DNA from: Gordonia rhizosphera NBRC 16068
GTDB lineage: Bacteria; Actinomycetota; Actinomycetes; Mycobacteriales; Mycobacteriaceae
DNA length: 64,000 bases
Direction of reading: 5' to 3'
NCBI RefSeq assembly: GCF_000298195.1
Contig: NZ_BAHC01000247.1
Coordinates: 62,001 to 126,000 of the forward strand
In this document: piece after piece, positions 19,955 through 28,511 of the stretch
Numbering within the stretch: the first letter of the stretch is position 1
Layout: every line of letters starts with the position of its first letter
Made by a program: the position numbers and the translations under genes
Notes under the pieces: generated by a model
Seen by the model: the letters and a program-made list of their open reading frames with translations, nothing else
Databases searched by the model: none
Told to the model about the DNA's origin: nothing

Positions 19955-20014
19955 CACCATTTAGGCCCGGCCCGATTTCCTTCACCGGCCGGACAACCGG
20001 CAGAATCGTCGTCG

Positions 20015-21175
20015 ATGATGTCCGCCGAATCCACCACCAAACGTACTGCGTCGGTGGCGATTCTGACGGTGCTGTTCACCACCGGATGGGGCGCGAACCA
20101 TTTCGCGTCGATGATCCCCGTCCTCAAGGCGGACGAGGGGTTGTCATCGACGATCCTCGACGCCGCGTTCGGGATCTACGCCCTCGGCCTGCTACCCGGA
20201 CTGCTCGGCGGCGGCACCCTGTCGGACCGGGTCGGTCGGCGTCCGGTCGTGCTGACCGGCGCCGGGTTGGCGGGCGTCGGTAATCTCACGATGGTGTTCT
20301 GGCATGACGCGCCGGGCGTCATGATCGGCCGACTCGTCGTCGGACTCGGCGCCGGCCTCACGATCAGTGCCGGCACGGCCTGGGCGGCCGACCTCCGGGG
20401 CAGATCCGGCGCCGCGATGGCAGGCGTCCTGCTGACCGCCGGCTTTGCCATGGGCCCGGTCATCACCGGTCTGCTCGCGGAATTCGTGCCGCACCGCCTC
20501 GCGGCGCCGTTCGCGGTGTCCGGGATCGTGTCGCTGGTCGTCGCCGGCGCCGCCGCCCTGTTGACTCCGGGCGGCGTCCCGCAACACCATCACCCTCCCA
20601 CTGACATCGACGAGCCGTCGGAGCGCTCGATGGGAGCGGCACTGTCCTGGTCGGTGCCCATGGCGCTGTGGGTGTTCTCGTCGGTGACGGTCGCGGTGGT
20701 CGTGATGGCCGCGCGGGTCGGCGCAGGTCACGACGGGGCGTGGATTCCGGGGGTTGCTGCCGCCCTGAGCCTCGGTACCGGCGTCGTGATCCAGTTCGTG
20801 GTGCGTCGACGTCACATCGGCCCGGTCGCCGGGGTGGTCGGCGCGGCCTTGGCGGGCGTCGGCTTCCTGATGGTCGGTCTGGCCGGTGCCCAACCCGGGA
20901 TGGCGATATTCGTGGTGACCGCCGTGGTGCTCGGTCTGGCCTACGGCCTGTGCCTGCGGGACGGTCTGATGGATGTCGAGGCCCTGACGCCCCCGGCTCA
21001 TCGCGGCGCCGTCACCGGGATCTTCTATGTGGCCTGCTACCTCGGATTCGGTCTACCGGTGCTGCTGAGCACGATCACCCCCACCATCGGCCTCGTCGCG
21101 CCGATGATCGTGCTCGCGGCGGCGGCTCTCGCGGCATCGGCGTCCCGGGCGGTCCGGCTACACCGCCGCAGATGA
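20015..21175 (+). CDS. MFS transporter
   Basis: This 386-residue major facilitator has about twelve transmembrane helices. The family loop between helices 2 and 3 is visible as GGTLSDRVGRRPVV. It starts MMSAESTTKRTASV; either of the first two ATGs could be used. The substrate is unknown. A short His/Pro-rich loop (PQHHHPPTDIDEP) lies in the central cytoplasmic region between the two six-helix halves. It is convergent with the ABM monooxygenase gene downstream. Confidence 0.85.
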   Translation: MMSAESTTKRTASVAILTVLFTTGWGANHFASMIPVLKADEGLSSTILDAAFGIYALGLLPGLLGGGTLSDRVGRRPVVLTGAGLAGVGNLTMVFWHDAPGVMIGRLVVGLGAGLTISAGTAWAADLRGRSGAAMAGVLLTAGFAMGPVITGLLAEFVPHRLAAPFAVSGIVSLVVAGAAALLTPGGVPQHHHPPTDIDEPSERSMGAALSWSVPMALWVFSSVTVAVVVMAARVGAGHDGAWIPGVAAALSLGTGVVIQFVVRRRHIGPVAGVVGAALAGVGFLMVGLAGAQPGMAIFVVTAVVLGLAYGLCLRDGLMDVEALTPPAHRGAVTGIFYVACYLGFGLPVLLSTITPTIGLVAPMIVLAAAALAASASRAVRLHRRR

Positions 21176-21226
21176 GCCCGCAGTCCCGGCGACCGGTCGC
21201 GAGCCGCGCCTGTTGCCGATGCCTGC

Positions 21227-21547
21227 CTACTCGACCGCCATCTCGCCCAGCGCCGACCAGTCGTCCTGGTCGATCGAGAAGTTGACGATGTCAGGGGTGC
21301 GGACCAGATACTTCGGGAACTCCGCCGTCGCCGCCTTGAAGTGATCCGAGGTGACGTGTGCCTCGGCCGCGTCGTCGTCGAAGGCCTCGACGAGCACGTA
21401 GACGGTGGGGTCGTCGAGACTACGGGACCACTCGAACCACTTGTTGCCCGGTTCGGCCCGGGTCGCCTCGGTGAAGTCCTTGACGAGTTCCGGGAACTGA
21501 TCGGCGAATTCGGGTTTGACCGGCCATTTTGCCACGATGAAGATCAT
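21227..21547 (-). CDS. antibiotic-biosynthesis-monooxygenase-domain protein (YgiN-like)
   Basis: This 106-residue protein is made of one ABM ferredoxin-like domain, the family of small cofactor-free quinol monooxygenases such as E. coli YgiN. Family features are the N-terminal strand FIVAKWPVKPEF, the EPGNKWFEWSRS core with the conserved Glu/Trp, and a SDHFKAATAEF helix. It may oxidise quinols or protect against them, but the substrate is not shown. The gene is divergent from the aldehyde dehydrogenase gene, with 174 bases between starts. Confidence 0.82.
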   Translation of the reverse strand: MIFIVAKWPVKPEFADQFPELVKDFTEATRAEPGNKWFEWSRSLDDPTVYVLVEAFDDDAAEAHVTSDHFKAATAEFPKYLVRTPDIVNFSIDQDDWSALGEMAVE

Positions 21548-21721
21548 GGGTTCAACACTAGTGATCCACGGTGAGGACCCAACCCGTTCCGTGTCTCAAT
21601 TCGAGACGTTAATCTGACAACAGGGGTTTCCCCACTGCATCGCGGACCCGGCGCGAATCGGCATAGTGTGGTGGACGACACATGGGGTGGCAACACCATG
21701 ACGAGACGGAGGAACGAGTAC

Positions 21722-23146
21722 ATGCGCGAAATCACCAAGTTCTACATCGACGGCCAGTGGGTGGAACCGGCCGAATTCAACATCGTCGACGTGATCAATC
21801 CGGCCACGGAGAAGGCGGCGGGACATGTCGCACTGGGCACGGCTGCCGACGTGGATGCCGCGGTGGACGCCGCCCGCCGGGCTTTCGCCACCTGGAGCAA
21901 GACCACTGTCGACGAGCGTGTCGATGTGCTGAATGCCGTGGTCGCGGAGTACCAGAAGCGGATGGGCGATCTGGCTGCCGCGGTGACCGAGGAGATGGGC
22001 GCCCCGAGCGGTCTGTCCGGCAACGTCCAGGTGCCCATCGGTCTGGCTCACCTGATGACCGCCGCTGCGCAGCTGCCGGCCTTCAGCTTCAGCGAGGACC
22101 GCGGCAGCTCGCGCATCGTCAAGGAACCGATCGGCGTGTGCGGGTTCATCACGCCGTGGAACTGGCCGCTCAACCAGGTCATGTGCAAGGTCGCCCCGGC
22201 GATGGCCACCGGCTGCACGATGATCCTCAAGCCGTCCGAGGTGGCCCCGTTCAGTGCGGCGATCGTCGCCGAGATCTTCGACGCCGCCGGAGTTCCCGCC
22301 GGTGTCTTCAACCTCGTCAACGGTGACGGTCCCGGTGTCGGAACCGCGCTCGCCACCCACCCCGGCATCGACATGGTGTCGTTCACCGGCAGCACCCGCG
22401 CCGGCATCGAGGTCGCCAAGAATGCGGCGCCGACGGTCAAACGGGTCGCGCAGGAGCTCGGCGGCAAGAGCCCCAACATCATCCTCGACGACGAGGACTT
22501 CGCAAAGAACGTCGCCGGTGGTGTCGCCGCCATGATGATGAACTCCGGGCAGTCCTGTAACGCACCGACCCGGATGCTGGTGCCCGCGTCCCGGATGGAC
22601 GAGGCCGCCGAGGCTGCACTGTCGGTGGCGCCCACCCTGACTGTCGGCGATCCGACCAGCAGCGTCCGGATGGGCCCGGTGGTGTCCGAGGCGCAGTTCA
22701 CCAAGATCCAGGGCCTGATCGAACGCGGAATCGCCGAAGGTGCCAAGCCCGTCTTCGGTGGTCCCGGCCGCCCCGACGACCTGCCGACGGGCTACTACGT
22801 GCGCCCGACCGTGTTCCGCGACGTCACCAACGACATGGAGATCGCCCGCACGGAGATCTTCGGCCCGGTGCTGGTGATGATCGGCTACGACTCACTCGAC
22901 GACGCGATCGAGATCGCCAACGACACCGATTACGGGCTGGCCGGCTACGTGTCAGGAAAGGACGTCGACGCCGTCCGCGACGTCGGTTCGCGTATCCGTG
23001 CCGGATCCATCTCCCTCAACGGCGCTCAGCTCGACCCGGTTGCCCCGTTCGGCGGGTACAAGCAGAGCGGCAATGGACGCGAATGGGGCGATTACGCGTT
23101 CGACGAGTTCCTCGAGGTGAAGTCGCTGCTCGGATACGGCGCCTGA
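21722..23146 (+). CDS. NAD(P)-dependent aldehyde dehydrogenase
   Basis: This 474-residue member of the aldehyde dehydrogenase superfamily oxidises an aldehyde to the acid. The catalytic cysteine lies in [13 protein letters not shown] and the general-base glutamate in QELGGKSPN. The nucleotide-binding FTGSTRAG loop and the TPWNWPLNQ motif are present. The ATG at 21722 has GGAGG about 9 bases upstream; an in-frame ATG eight codons earlier would place that sequence inside the coding region. The physiological aldehyde is not evident. A strong terminator follows. Confidence 0.9.
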   Translation: MREITKFYIDGQWVEPAEFNIVDVINPATEKAAGHVALGTAADVDAAVDAARRAFATWSKTTVDERVDVLNAVVAEYQKRMGDLAAAVTEEMGAPSGLSGNVQVPIGLAHLMTAAAQLPAFSFSEDRGSSRIVKEPIGVCGFITPWNWPLNQVMCKVAPAMATGCTMILKPSEVAPFSAAIVAEIFDAAGVPAGVFNLVNGDGPGVGTALATHPGIDMVSFTGSTRAGIEVAKNAAPTVKRVAQELGGKSPNIILDDEDFAKNVAGGVAAMMMNSGQSCNAPTRMLVPASRMDEAAEAALSVAPTLTVGDPTSSVRMGPVVSEAQFTKIQGLIERGIAEGAKPVFGGPGRPDDLPTGYYVRPTVFRDVTNDMEIARTEIFGPVLVMIGYDSLDDAIEIANDTDYGLAGYVSGKDVDAVRDVGSRIRAGSISLNGAQLDPVAPFGGYKQSGNGREWGDYAFDEFLEVKSLLGYGA

Positions 23147-23191
23147 GCGACCCGGGCTCACCCTCTCACGGCCCGGACACGACTCGAGAAC

Positions 23192-23240
23192 GGCCCCCCC
23201 GCGGGTACCGACGCCTTGCGTCGGTACCCGCGGGGGCCTT
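23192..23240. terminator. bidirectional rho-independent terminator
   Basis: A near-perfect inverted repeat runs from 23192 to 23238. The right arm is 21 bases and the left arm carries two extra cytosines, with a CTT loop at 23215-23217. The arms read CGCGGGTACCGACGC and GCGTCGGTACCCGCG around the loop. It lies between two convergent genes, aldehyde dehydrogenase and lipase. The U-tract is short (TT), as is common in high-GC genomes. Confidence 0.85.
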
Positions 23241-23264
23241 CGTGCACACGGATCATTCGCGGCG

Positions 23265-24113
23265 CTACGCCGCCGGCGGCGTCCGGGCCGCCAGCCAGCC
23301 CGTCACGTCGTCGAGCACCCGATCCTGCTCGGGTTCGTTGAAGATCTCGTGGTACAGGCCGTCGTAGACGATCAGCGACTTGTCGTCGGACCCGGCCAGC
23401 CGCGCCACCATCTCACTGCCCGCCGGATCGGTGAGCGCATCCGCGCTGCCGTGCAGGATCAGCAGCGGCATGTGCAGTGTCGGAAGCCGCTCCGGGAACG
23501 ACCGCATCGTGGCCAGCATCGCGCCGCCGAGTCCGGCCGGGATCTTGGCGCGCACTACCAGCGGATCGGCATCGTAATCGGCGACCACCTGCGGATCCCG
23601 GGAGATACTCGCCGAACTCAGTGCCGTGGTGGGTAGGCCGGGTGCGATGCGGCCGATGAGCGGCGCGAGCTTGATCATGATCGGCGACAGATCCGCGCCG
23701 GGCGCCACCGCGGCGCCCGACAGGATCAGCCCCGAGAGTCGGTCGGGGTGATCGAGTGCGTAGTCGAGGGCGATACAGCCGCCCATGCTGTGCCCGATGA
23801 GGAAGGTCGGGCGGCGCTCGTCGGCGACCTCGGTGATGACGGTGTCGAGGTCGTCGGTGAAATCCGAGAACCGCTGCACCCGCAGCCGCTTGCCACCCGA
23901 TCGGCCATGCCCCAGATGATCAGGCACCGCCACCACCGAACCGGCGTCCACCAGTCGTTCGACGACGTGACGGTAACGCCGCCCGTGCTCGCCGAGCCCG
24001 TGAGCGATGACCACGGTCCGCACCGCGTCACCCTCGGGCGCAAAGACGTCGTAGGTGATCTGTTCGCCGTGCCGTCCCCGGAACGTGCGCTCCTCGATCT
24101 TCAGGTTGCTCAC
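23265..24113 (-). CDS. monoacylglycerol lipase-like a/b hydrolase
   Basis: This 282-residue serine hydrolase is close in length and motifs to the M. tuberculosis monoacylglycerol lipase Rv0183. The oxyanion segment is AHGLGEHGRRY and the nucleophile is S109 in GHSMGG. The aspartate is probably in HGSADALTDP and the histidine in DGLYHEIFNEPE. It would release fatty acid from monoacylglycerol, either host- or storage-derived. The GTG start overlaps the stop of the coiled-coil gene upstream by 4 bases, so the two proteins are made together. Confidence 0.88.
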   Translation of the reverse strand: MSNLKIEERTFRGRHGEQITYDVFAPEGDAVRTVVIAHGLGEHGRRYRHVVERLVDAGSVVAVPDHLGHGRSGGKRLRVQRFSDFTDDLDTVITEVADERRPTFLIGHSMGGCIALDYALDHPDRLSGLILSGAAVAPGADLSPIMIKLAPLIGRIAPGLPTTALSSASISRDPQVVADYDADPLVVRAKIPAGLGGAMLATMRSFPERLPTLHMPLLILHGSADALTDPAGSEMVARLAGSDDKSLIVYDGLYHEIFNEPEQDRVLDDVTGWLAARTPPAA

Positions 24114-24550
24114 TGTCCATTCCCCAATCCCAGTCGGGAGGCCAGAGTGCGGCCCGCCGATTCGATAGCGCCCTCGATGGCCCCGATGGGGCGCAGCGCC
24201 GCCTCCCCGATCCCGACGAGCGCCTCCACCCGTCCGACGATGTTCTCGAGCCGATCGACCACGTCGGTCATCGTGACCACGGTCTTGTCCACCTGATCCA
24301 GTGTCCCGGAGATCCTGTTCATGGTGGTGTCCAGGCTCTCGATGGCACCGTCGAGACCACCGATCGTCTTGTTCATGTCGACGAGGACGTCGCTCATATC
24401 CGAGAGGATCGCCTCGATCTGATCCACGGTCATGTCGGCGTTGAGGGCCGCCTGCGCGAGCTTCTTGAAACGTTGCCGTTCGGGCGGTCGTCCCCCATAG
24501 ACATCGCCCTGATTACCGATTCCCCGATTCCCGATAACTTTGTCGGCCAT
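24110..24550 (-). CDS. coiled-coil protein of unknown function coupled to the lipase
   Basis: This 146-residue protein has no recognised domain. A short Gly-rich head (ADKVIGNRGIGNQGDVYGG) is followed by helix from about residue 30. From about 45 to 115 there is a long amphipathic heptad-like region (LVDMNKTIGGLDGAIESLDT, LDQVDKTVVTMTDVVDRLEN), without transmembrane helices. The pattern recalls phasin or surface-binding helices, but that is only resemblance. The ATG at 24550 is chosen because translation from earlier in-frame starts gives atypical sequence. It overlaps the lipase start (GTGA), which suggests a shared job such as placing the lipase on lipid bodies or membranes (inference). Confidence 0.7.
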   Translation of the reverse strand: MADKVIGNRGIGNQGDVYGGRPPERQRFKKLAQAALNADMTVDQIEAILSDMSDVLVDMNKTIGGLDGAIESLDTTMNRISGTLDQVDKTVVTMTDVVDRLENIVGRVEALVGIGEAALRPIGAIEGAIESAGRTLASRLGLGNGQ

Positions 24551-24730
24551 GTCTCGATTATTCACTGTCGTCGCCCCGACGCTGACGGTCTGCCCGCATC
24601 CGTTCGGATGATCCTGCCGGAATCGTGGTGCGGGCCCGTCATCGCTCACCGACCATCAACTCATCGACACATCGGTACGTCGGCACGCTCGGCGGTTCGT
24701 CGGCGACCACGATCGAGCAGGAGGACCCAG

Positions 24731-25495
24731 ATGGCCGGACCGCGGTCGGCCGACCGAGCACGCACGACACGGGTTGCGGCGAGGGTCACGATCGGTGCCC
24801 TCGCCGTGCTCGCGTCGATCGTGTTCGCCCAGATCTCGCCGGCCACGGCCGCACCGATCGGGACGACCCACGTGACCCCCGATCGGGGCGCCTGCGGCGA
24901 TCACGGCGGCGTTCGTTCGGTCAGCTGCGCCGCGCACCTCACCGAGCGCTGGATGCGACGGATGGGACTCGGTGACGTGGTGCGCGAGACCGTGCTCGTC
25001 GCGCCGGTCGGCGCGGGTCTGTGGCGCAGCTCGACGACGGGCGGGATCTGCGGTTTCGGTGCGGCGGGCAAGCTCGGCCTCGGGCTGCACCATTGCGACC
25101 ACCGCACCTTTGTCTATCCGTCCCAGGACTTCATGCTGCTGAGCGACGACGTGACGACGGTGACCGCTCTGGCCCACGAATCCGCCCACGGCGTCCACGA
25201 ACGCGCCGGCCTCGACCCGGTGGCCATCACGCTCTCGTTCGACGGCCACCGACTCCTTCCACTCGAACTGTCCGCGGACTGCTGGGCCGGCATGGCGCTG
25301 CGCTGGTTCGTCGACGAGGGCATGCTGGCTGCGACGGCCCGCGCGGGTGCCCAGGGGTTGCTGCGCGCGGCCGCCGGAGGACTCGGTCACGGTTCCGCGC
25401 AGCAGCGCCAATCGGCGTTCGACGCCGGCTACCTCCAGGGCGCGACGGCGTGCAATCGACTGCTGGGCACGCCGACGTTCCCGGCCGGGCCGTAG
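24731..25495 (+). CDS. exported zinc metallopeptidase-like protein
   Basis: This 254-residue protein has an N-terminal signal sequence (VTIGALAVLASIVFAQISPATAA). A gluzincin-like motif HESAH (ALAHESAHGVHERAG) is followed about 30 residues later by ELSADCWAGMALRWF. That pair is typical of the putative neutral zinc peptidase family (PF04228, YpfJ-like), where the ELxAD Glu or Asp is the third metal ligand. Four further cysteines in the first half (CGDHGGVRSVSC, GICGFG, HHCDH) may form disulfides outside the cell. The start has AGGAGG about 7 bases upstream. Substrate unknown. Confidence 0.75.
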   Translation: MAGPRSADRARTTRVAARVTIGALAVLASIVFAQISPATAAPIGTTHVTPDRGACGDHGGVRSVSCAAHLTERWMRRMGLGDVVRETVLVAPVGAGLWRSSTTGGICGFGAAGKLGLGLHHCDHRTFVYPSQDFMLLSDDVTTVTALAHESAHGVHERAGLDPVAITLSFDGHRLLPLELSADCWAGMALRWFVDEGMLAATARAGAQGLLRAAAGGLGHGSAQQRQSAFDAGYLQGATACNRLLGTPTFPAGP

Positions 25496-25513
25496 GACGC
25501 CGCCGGCGGTCGA

Positions 25514-26446
25514 TCAGCGGATCAGCTTCGGGACGACTTCCTTTGCGACCAGGTCCAGGTGGTCGAGATCGGTGAGGTCGAGCACCTGCAGGTAGATGCG
25601 CCGTGCACCGATCTCGCGGTAGGCCTCGATCTTCTCGACCACCTCGTCGGGTGTTCCGGCGGCACCCACCTCACGCATCTCACCGAGGTCGCGACCGATC
25701 GCCTCGGCCCGACGCGCGAGTTCGGCATCGGTTCGGCCACAGCACAATACGAGCGCCGAGGAGAAGGTCATCGTCCCCGGCCGCCGGCCGGCCCGCGCGC
25801 ACGCCGCGCGCACCCGGCCGATCTGCTCGGCGGCCGCGTGCACCGGCATGAACACCGTGTTGAACTCGTCGGCGAATCGGGCGGCCAGTGCGGGTGTGCG
25901 CTGCTTACCCAGCCCGCCGACGATGATCGGCGGGCGCGGCGACTGCGCGGGCTTCGGCAGCGCCGGTGAGTTCGCGATGCGATAGTGGTCGCCCAGATAG
26001 TCGAAGGTGCGACCCGACGGCGTCTCCCAGAGTCCGGTGATGATCTCAAAGGATTCCTCCAGCCGGTCGAACCGCTCACCGACCGACGGGAACGGGATGC
26101 CATAGGCGGCGTGCTCGGCCTCGAACCATCCTGCACCCAAACCCAACTCGACACGACCACCGCTCATCTGGTCGGCCTGCGCGACCGCGATCGCCAGGGC
26201 ACCCGGATGACGGAAGGTCGCCGAGGTCACCAGGGTGCCGAGGCGGATCGTCGACGTCTCGCGCCCCAGCGCAGCCAGGGTCAACCAGGAGTCGGTGGGG
26301 CCCGGCCGACCGTCGACACCCATCGCCAGATAGTGATCCGACCGGAAGAACGCGTCGAAACCGAGCGCCTCGGTGGCCTGGGCCACCCGCAGTTGATCGT
26401 CGTAGGTGGCACCTTGCTGGGGTTCGATGAAGACGCGTAGATCCAC
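25514..26446 (-). CDS. LLM-class F420-dependent oxidoreductase
   Basis: This ~310-residue luciferase-like (beta/alpha)8 flavin/F420 oxidoreductase is of the kind numerous in mycolic-acid bacteria. Family segments are FFRSDHYLAMG, RLGTLVTSATFRHPG and VELGLGAGWFEAEHAAYG. F420 use is inferred from subfamily resemblance. The GTG at 26446 is taken as start because an AGG-containing sequence lies about 10 bases upstream; a TTG three codons earlier is also possible. Substrate unknown. It is convergent with the zinc peptidase and lies in the same direction as the DinB gene upstream. Confidence 0.85.
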   Translation of the reverse strand: MDLRVFIEPQQGATYDDQLRVAQATEALGFDAFFRSDHYLAMGVDGRPGPTDSWLTLAALGRETSTIRLGTLVTSATFRHPGALAIAVAQADQMSGGRVELGLGAGWFEAEHAAYGIPFPSVGERFDRLEESFEIITGLWETPSGRTFDYLGDHYRIANSPALPKPAQSPRPPIIVGGLGKQRTPALAARFADEFNTVFMPVHAAAEQIGRVRAACARAGRRPGTMTFSSALVLCCGRTDAELARRAEAIGRDLGEMREVGAAGTPDEVVEKIEAYREIGARRIYLQVLDLTDLDHLDLVAKEVVPKLIR

Positions 26447-26530
26447 GTCTGTCAACCTACGCCACCTCGGGGGACGTGCCGATATCGTTCACGGCACGGT
26501 CCGACTGCGTGTCGCCCGCGGACGCGCAGA

Positions 26531-27034
26531 TCAGTCGAGCAGCCCCCGGACGTAGGCGGCCTGGCCAACGTGCTGGACGTCGTCGTCGAGGATGGACACC
26601 AGCCGAACACCCAGTGTCACAGGAGGATTCCACCGCTCGTCGATCACCCGATCGAGATCGGTGTCCGACAGTCCGCCCAGATGGTCGACGGTGACCGCGT
26701 GTGCGGCGTCGTAATACTCGGCCAGCAGTGCCGGGTCGATCCCCTTCACCTGGGCGACCTCTTCGGCGGTCTGGCCGTACCCCGACGCCGTTGCCTCGAA
26801 CGGTAGGCCGAACCGACCGAAGAAGTCCGCCGAAGTCCAGAGCTGTTCGGTGCCCGCGACATCGGCGATCTGCGCGTCCTGCACCCGGCTGAGATGCCAG
26901 ATCAGCCAGGCGATCGTGTTCGCCCGGGGACCCGGCCGATACACCAGTTGTTCCGCGGTGATGCCGTCGAGAACCGCATGCACGTTCTCCGACACCCGCC
27001 CGAAGCCGTCGATGAGTACGTCGATTGATCTCAT
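26531..27034 (-). CDS. DinB-like (DUF664-type) four-helix protein
   Basis: This 167-residue protein has the DinB/YfiT-like putative metalloenzyme fold. Histidines expected to bind metal are seen in IAWLIWHLSRVQD, the HAVTVDH region and LDDDVQHVGQA. Related actinobacterial proteins include mycothiol-dependent transferases, which would fit a mycolic actinomycete, but no specific activity can be assigned. The ATG at 27034 gives the usual family N-terminus; longer in-frame extension upstream is shadow sequence of the YibE/F gene promoter region. It is divergent from that gene. Confidence 0.78.
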   Translation of the reverse strand: MRSIDVLIDGFGRVSENVHAVLDGITAEQLVYRPGPRANTIAWLIWHLSRVQDAQIADVAGTEQLWTSADFFGRFGLPFEATASGYGQTAEEVAQVKGIDPALLAEYYDAAHAVTVDHLGGLSDTDLDRVIDERWNPPVTLGVRLVSILDDDVQHVGQAAYVRGLLD

Positions 27035-27079
27035 ACATCCACTATGGTCTCCGGATCCCGAACCGCATAGGGTGTCGAC

Positions 27080-28489
27080 GTGAGTCATCCAGGCAACCGA
27101 CGCCGGTCCGCCCATCCCCGTTCCGGGCACTCCCATCATCTCTCGGAGATCCCCGCCGTCCTGTCCCCGTTCGCCAAGTGGTTCGTGATCGTGAGCCTCG
27201 CGATCATCGGCGTCGGGGTCGTCGTGGGGACGGTCGTACTGTGGCCCTCCGGCGACGGCGAGCACGCCATCCCCCTGCAGTTCCGGGCGGCCGACGGGGG
27301 CCCGATCGAGACGGTGGACGGGCATGTGGTGTCACAGACGCGGGCCGCGTGTCTGAATCCGCTGGCCGGCACGGTGCAGGACAGTCCGGTATTCCAGATC
27401 GAGGGCGCGAGCGGACCCTGCATCCTGAGCACCGTTCAGCTCGACAGCGGTCCCGACACCGGCCGCCACACCCTGCTGGAGGTGCCGACCAACGCCGCCC
27501 AATCCGGCTCGGAGCCGGGCGCCGTCATGAGCACCGAGGCACCCGATCAGCCGCAAGCCGGGCAGCCGACCTTGGAGATCGGCGACAAGATCCGACTCAC
27601 GACGCTCCCCGGCCCCTACGGGAACAGTCGCTACACCTTCTTCGACTTCCAGCGGGGTGTCCCGACGCTGGTATGGGCGCTGCTGTTCGTCGGAGCGGTG
27701 GTGATGGTGGCCGCCTGGCGTGGTCTACGTTCGATCATCGGCCTGGCGTTCGCATTCCTCGTACTGGGCGTGTTCACCCTGCCGGCGATCCTCAACGGCG
27801 AGCCACCGGTGGCCGTCGCCGTCGTGTCGTCGGCCGCGATCCTGTTCGTCGTGCTTTACCTGGCGCATGGGGTAAGCCTGCGAACGAGTTCGGCGCTCCT
27901 GGGGACGTTGACGTCGCTCGTGCTCGCCGGGGTACTGAGCTGGCTGGCGATCAACACCATGCACCTGACCGGTCTGTCGGGCGACCAGACGACCAATTTG
28001 CAGGTCTACTCGGGCACGATCTCGGTCGACGGGCTCCTGCTGGCCGGATTCATCATCGGCACCCTCGGTGTGCTCAACGACGTCACGATCACGCAGGCGT
28101 CGGCAGCCTTCGAACTCGCGGCGGCGGGTGAACCGACCCGGCTGGCCACCTTCCGTGCCGCGATGCGGGTGGGCCGCGACCACATCGCGAGCACCGTCTA
28201 CACCCTTGTGTTCGCCTATGCCGGCAGCGCGTTGCCACTTCTGCTGCTGTTCTCGGTGGCCCAGCAGCCGTTCGCGTCGCTGCTCACCACCGACGCCTTG
28301 GCGGTGGAGCTCGCGCGATCGTTCGTCGGCGGCATCGCCATCGCGCTGTCGGTGCCCCTGACGACCGTCATCGCGGCCGCTCTCGCACAACCCGCGGGAG
28401 CCGAAGTGCCGACACAACCGCAGGTCGAACCCGCACACGGTTCCACCTCGCCGACGCCGACCGCACGACATGCCCGGTCCGACGACTGA
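27080..28489 (+). CDS. YibE/F-family membrane protein
   Basis: This 469-residue integral membrane protein is of the YibE/F-like family (PF07907). It has an N-terminal helix (WFVIVSLAIIGVGVVVGTVVLW), an extracytoplasmic domain of ~130 residues with a Cys pair (AACLNPL, GPCILS), and then about seven helices including TLVWALLFVGAVVMVAAW. The N-terminal tail contains a His cluster (HPRSGHSHH). The family function is unproven, with transport suggested. The start is GTG at 27080. The adjacent minus-strand genes give no functional clue. Confidence 0.82.
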   Translation: MSHPGNRRRSAHPRSGHSHHLSEIPAVLSPFAKWFVIVSLAIIGVGVVVGTVVLWPSGDGEHAIPLQFRAADGGPIETVDGHVVSQTRAACLNPLAGTVQDSPVFQIEGASGPCILSTVQLDSGPDTGRHTLLEVPTNAAQSGSEPGAVMSTEAPDQPQAGQPTLEIGDKIRLTTLPGPYGNSRYTFFDFQRGVPTLVWALLFVGAVVMVAAWRGLRSIIGLAFAFLVLGVFTLPAILNGEPPVAVAVVSSAAILFVVLYLAHGVSLRTSSALLGTLTSLVLAGVLSWLAINTMHLTGLSGDQTTNLQVYSGTISVDGLLLAGFIIGTLGVLNDVTITQASAAFELAAAGEPTRLATFRAAMRVGRDHIASTVYTLVFAYAGSALPLLLLFSVAQQPFASLLTTDALAVELARSFVGGIAIALSVPLTTVIAAALAQPAGAEVPTQPQVEPAHGSTSPTPTARHARSDD

Positions 28490-28511
28490 TCCGACCAGGG
28501 TCGAGGGTTGA

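Noticed and set aside
21189-21200. Palindrome GCGACCGGTCGC as terminator or operator
   Set aside because: It has no loop and no U-run, and 12-base palindromes like this arise often in high-GC DNA.
23265-25495. Secreted peptidase and lipase as a toxin/immunity pair
   Set aside because: Genes are divergent, both have common family relatives, and no toxin or immunity domains are seen.
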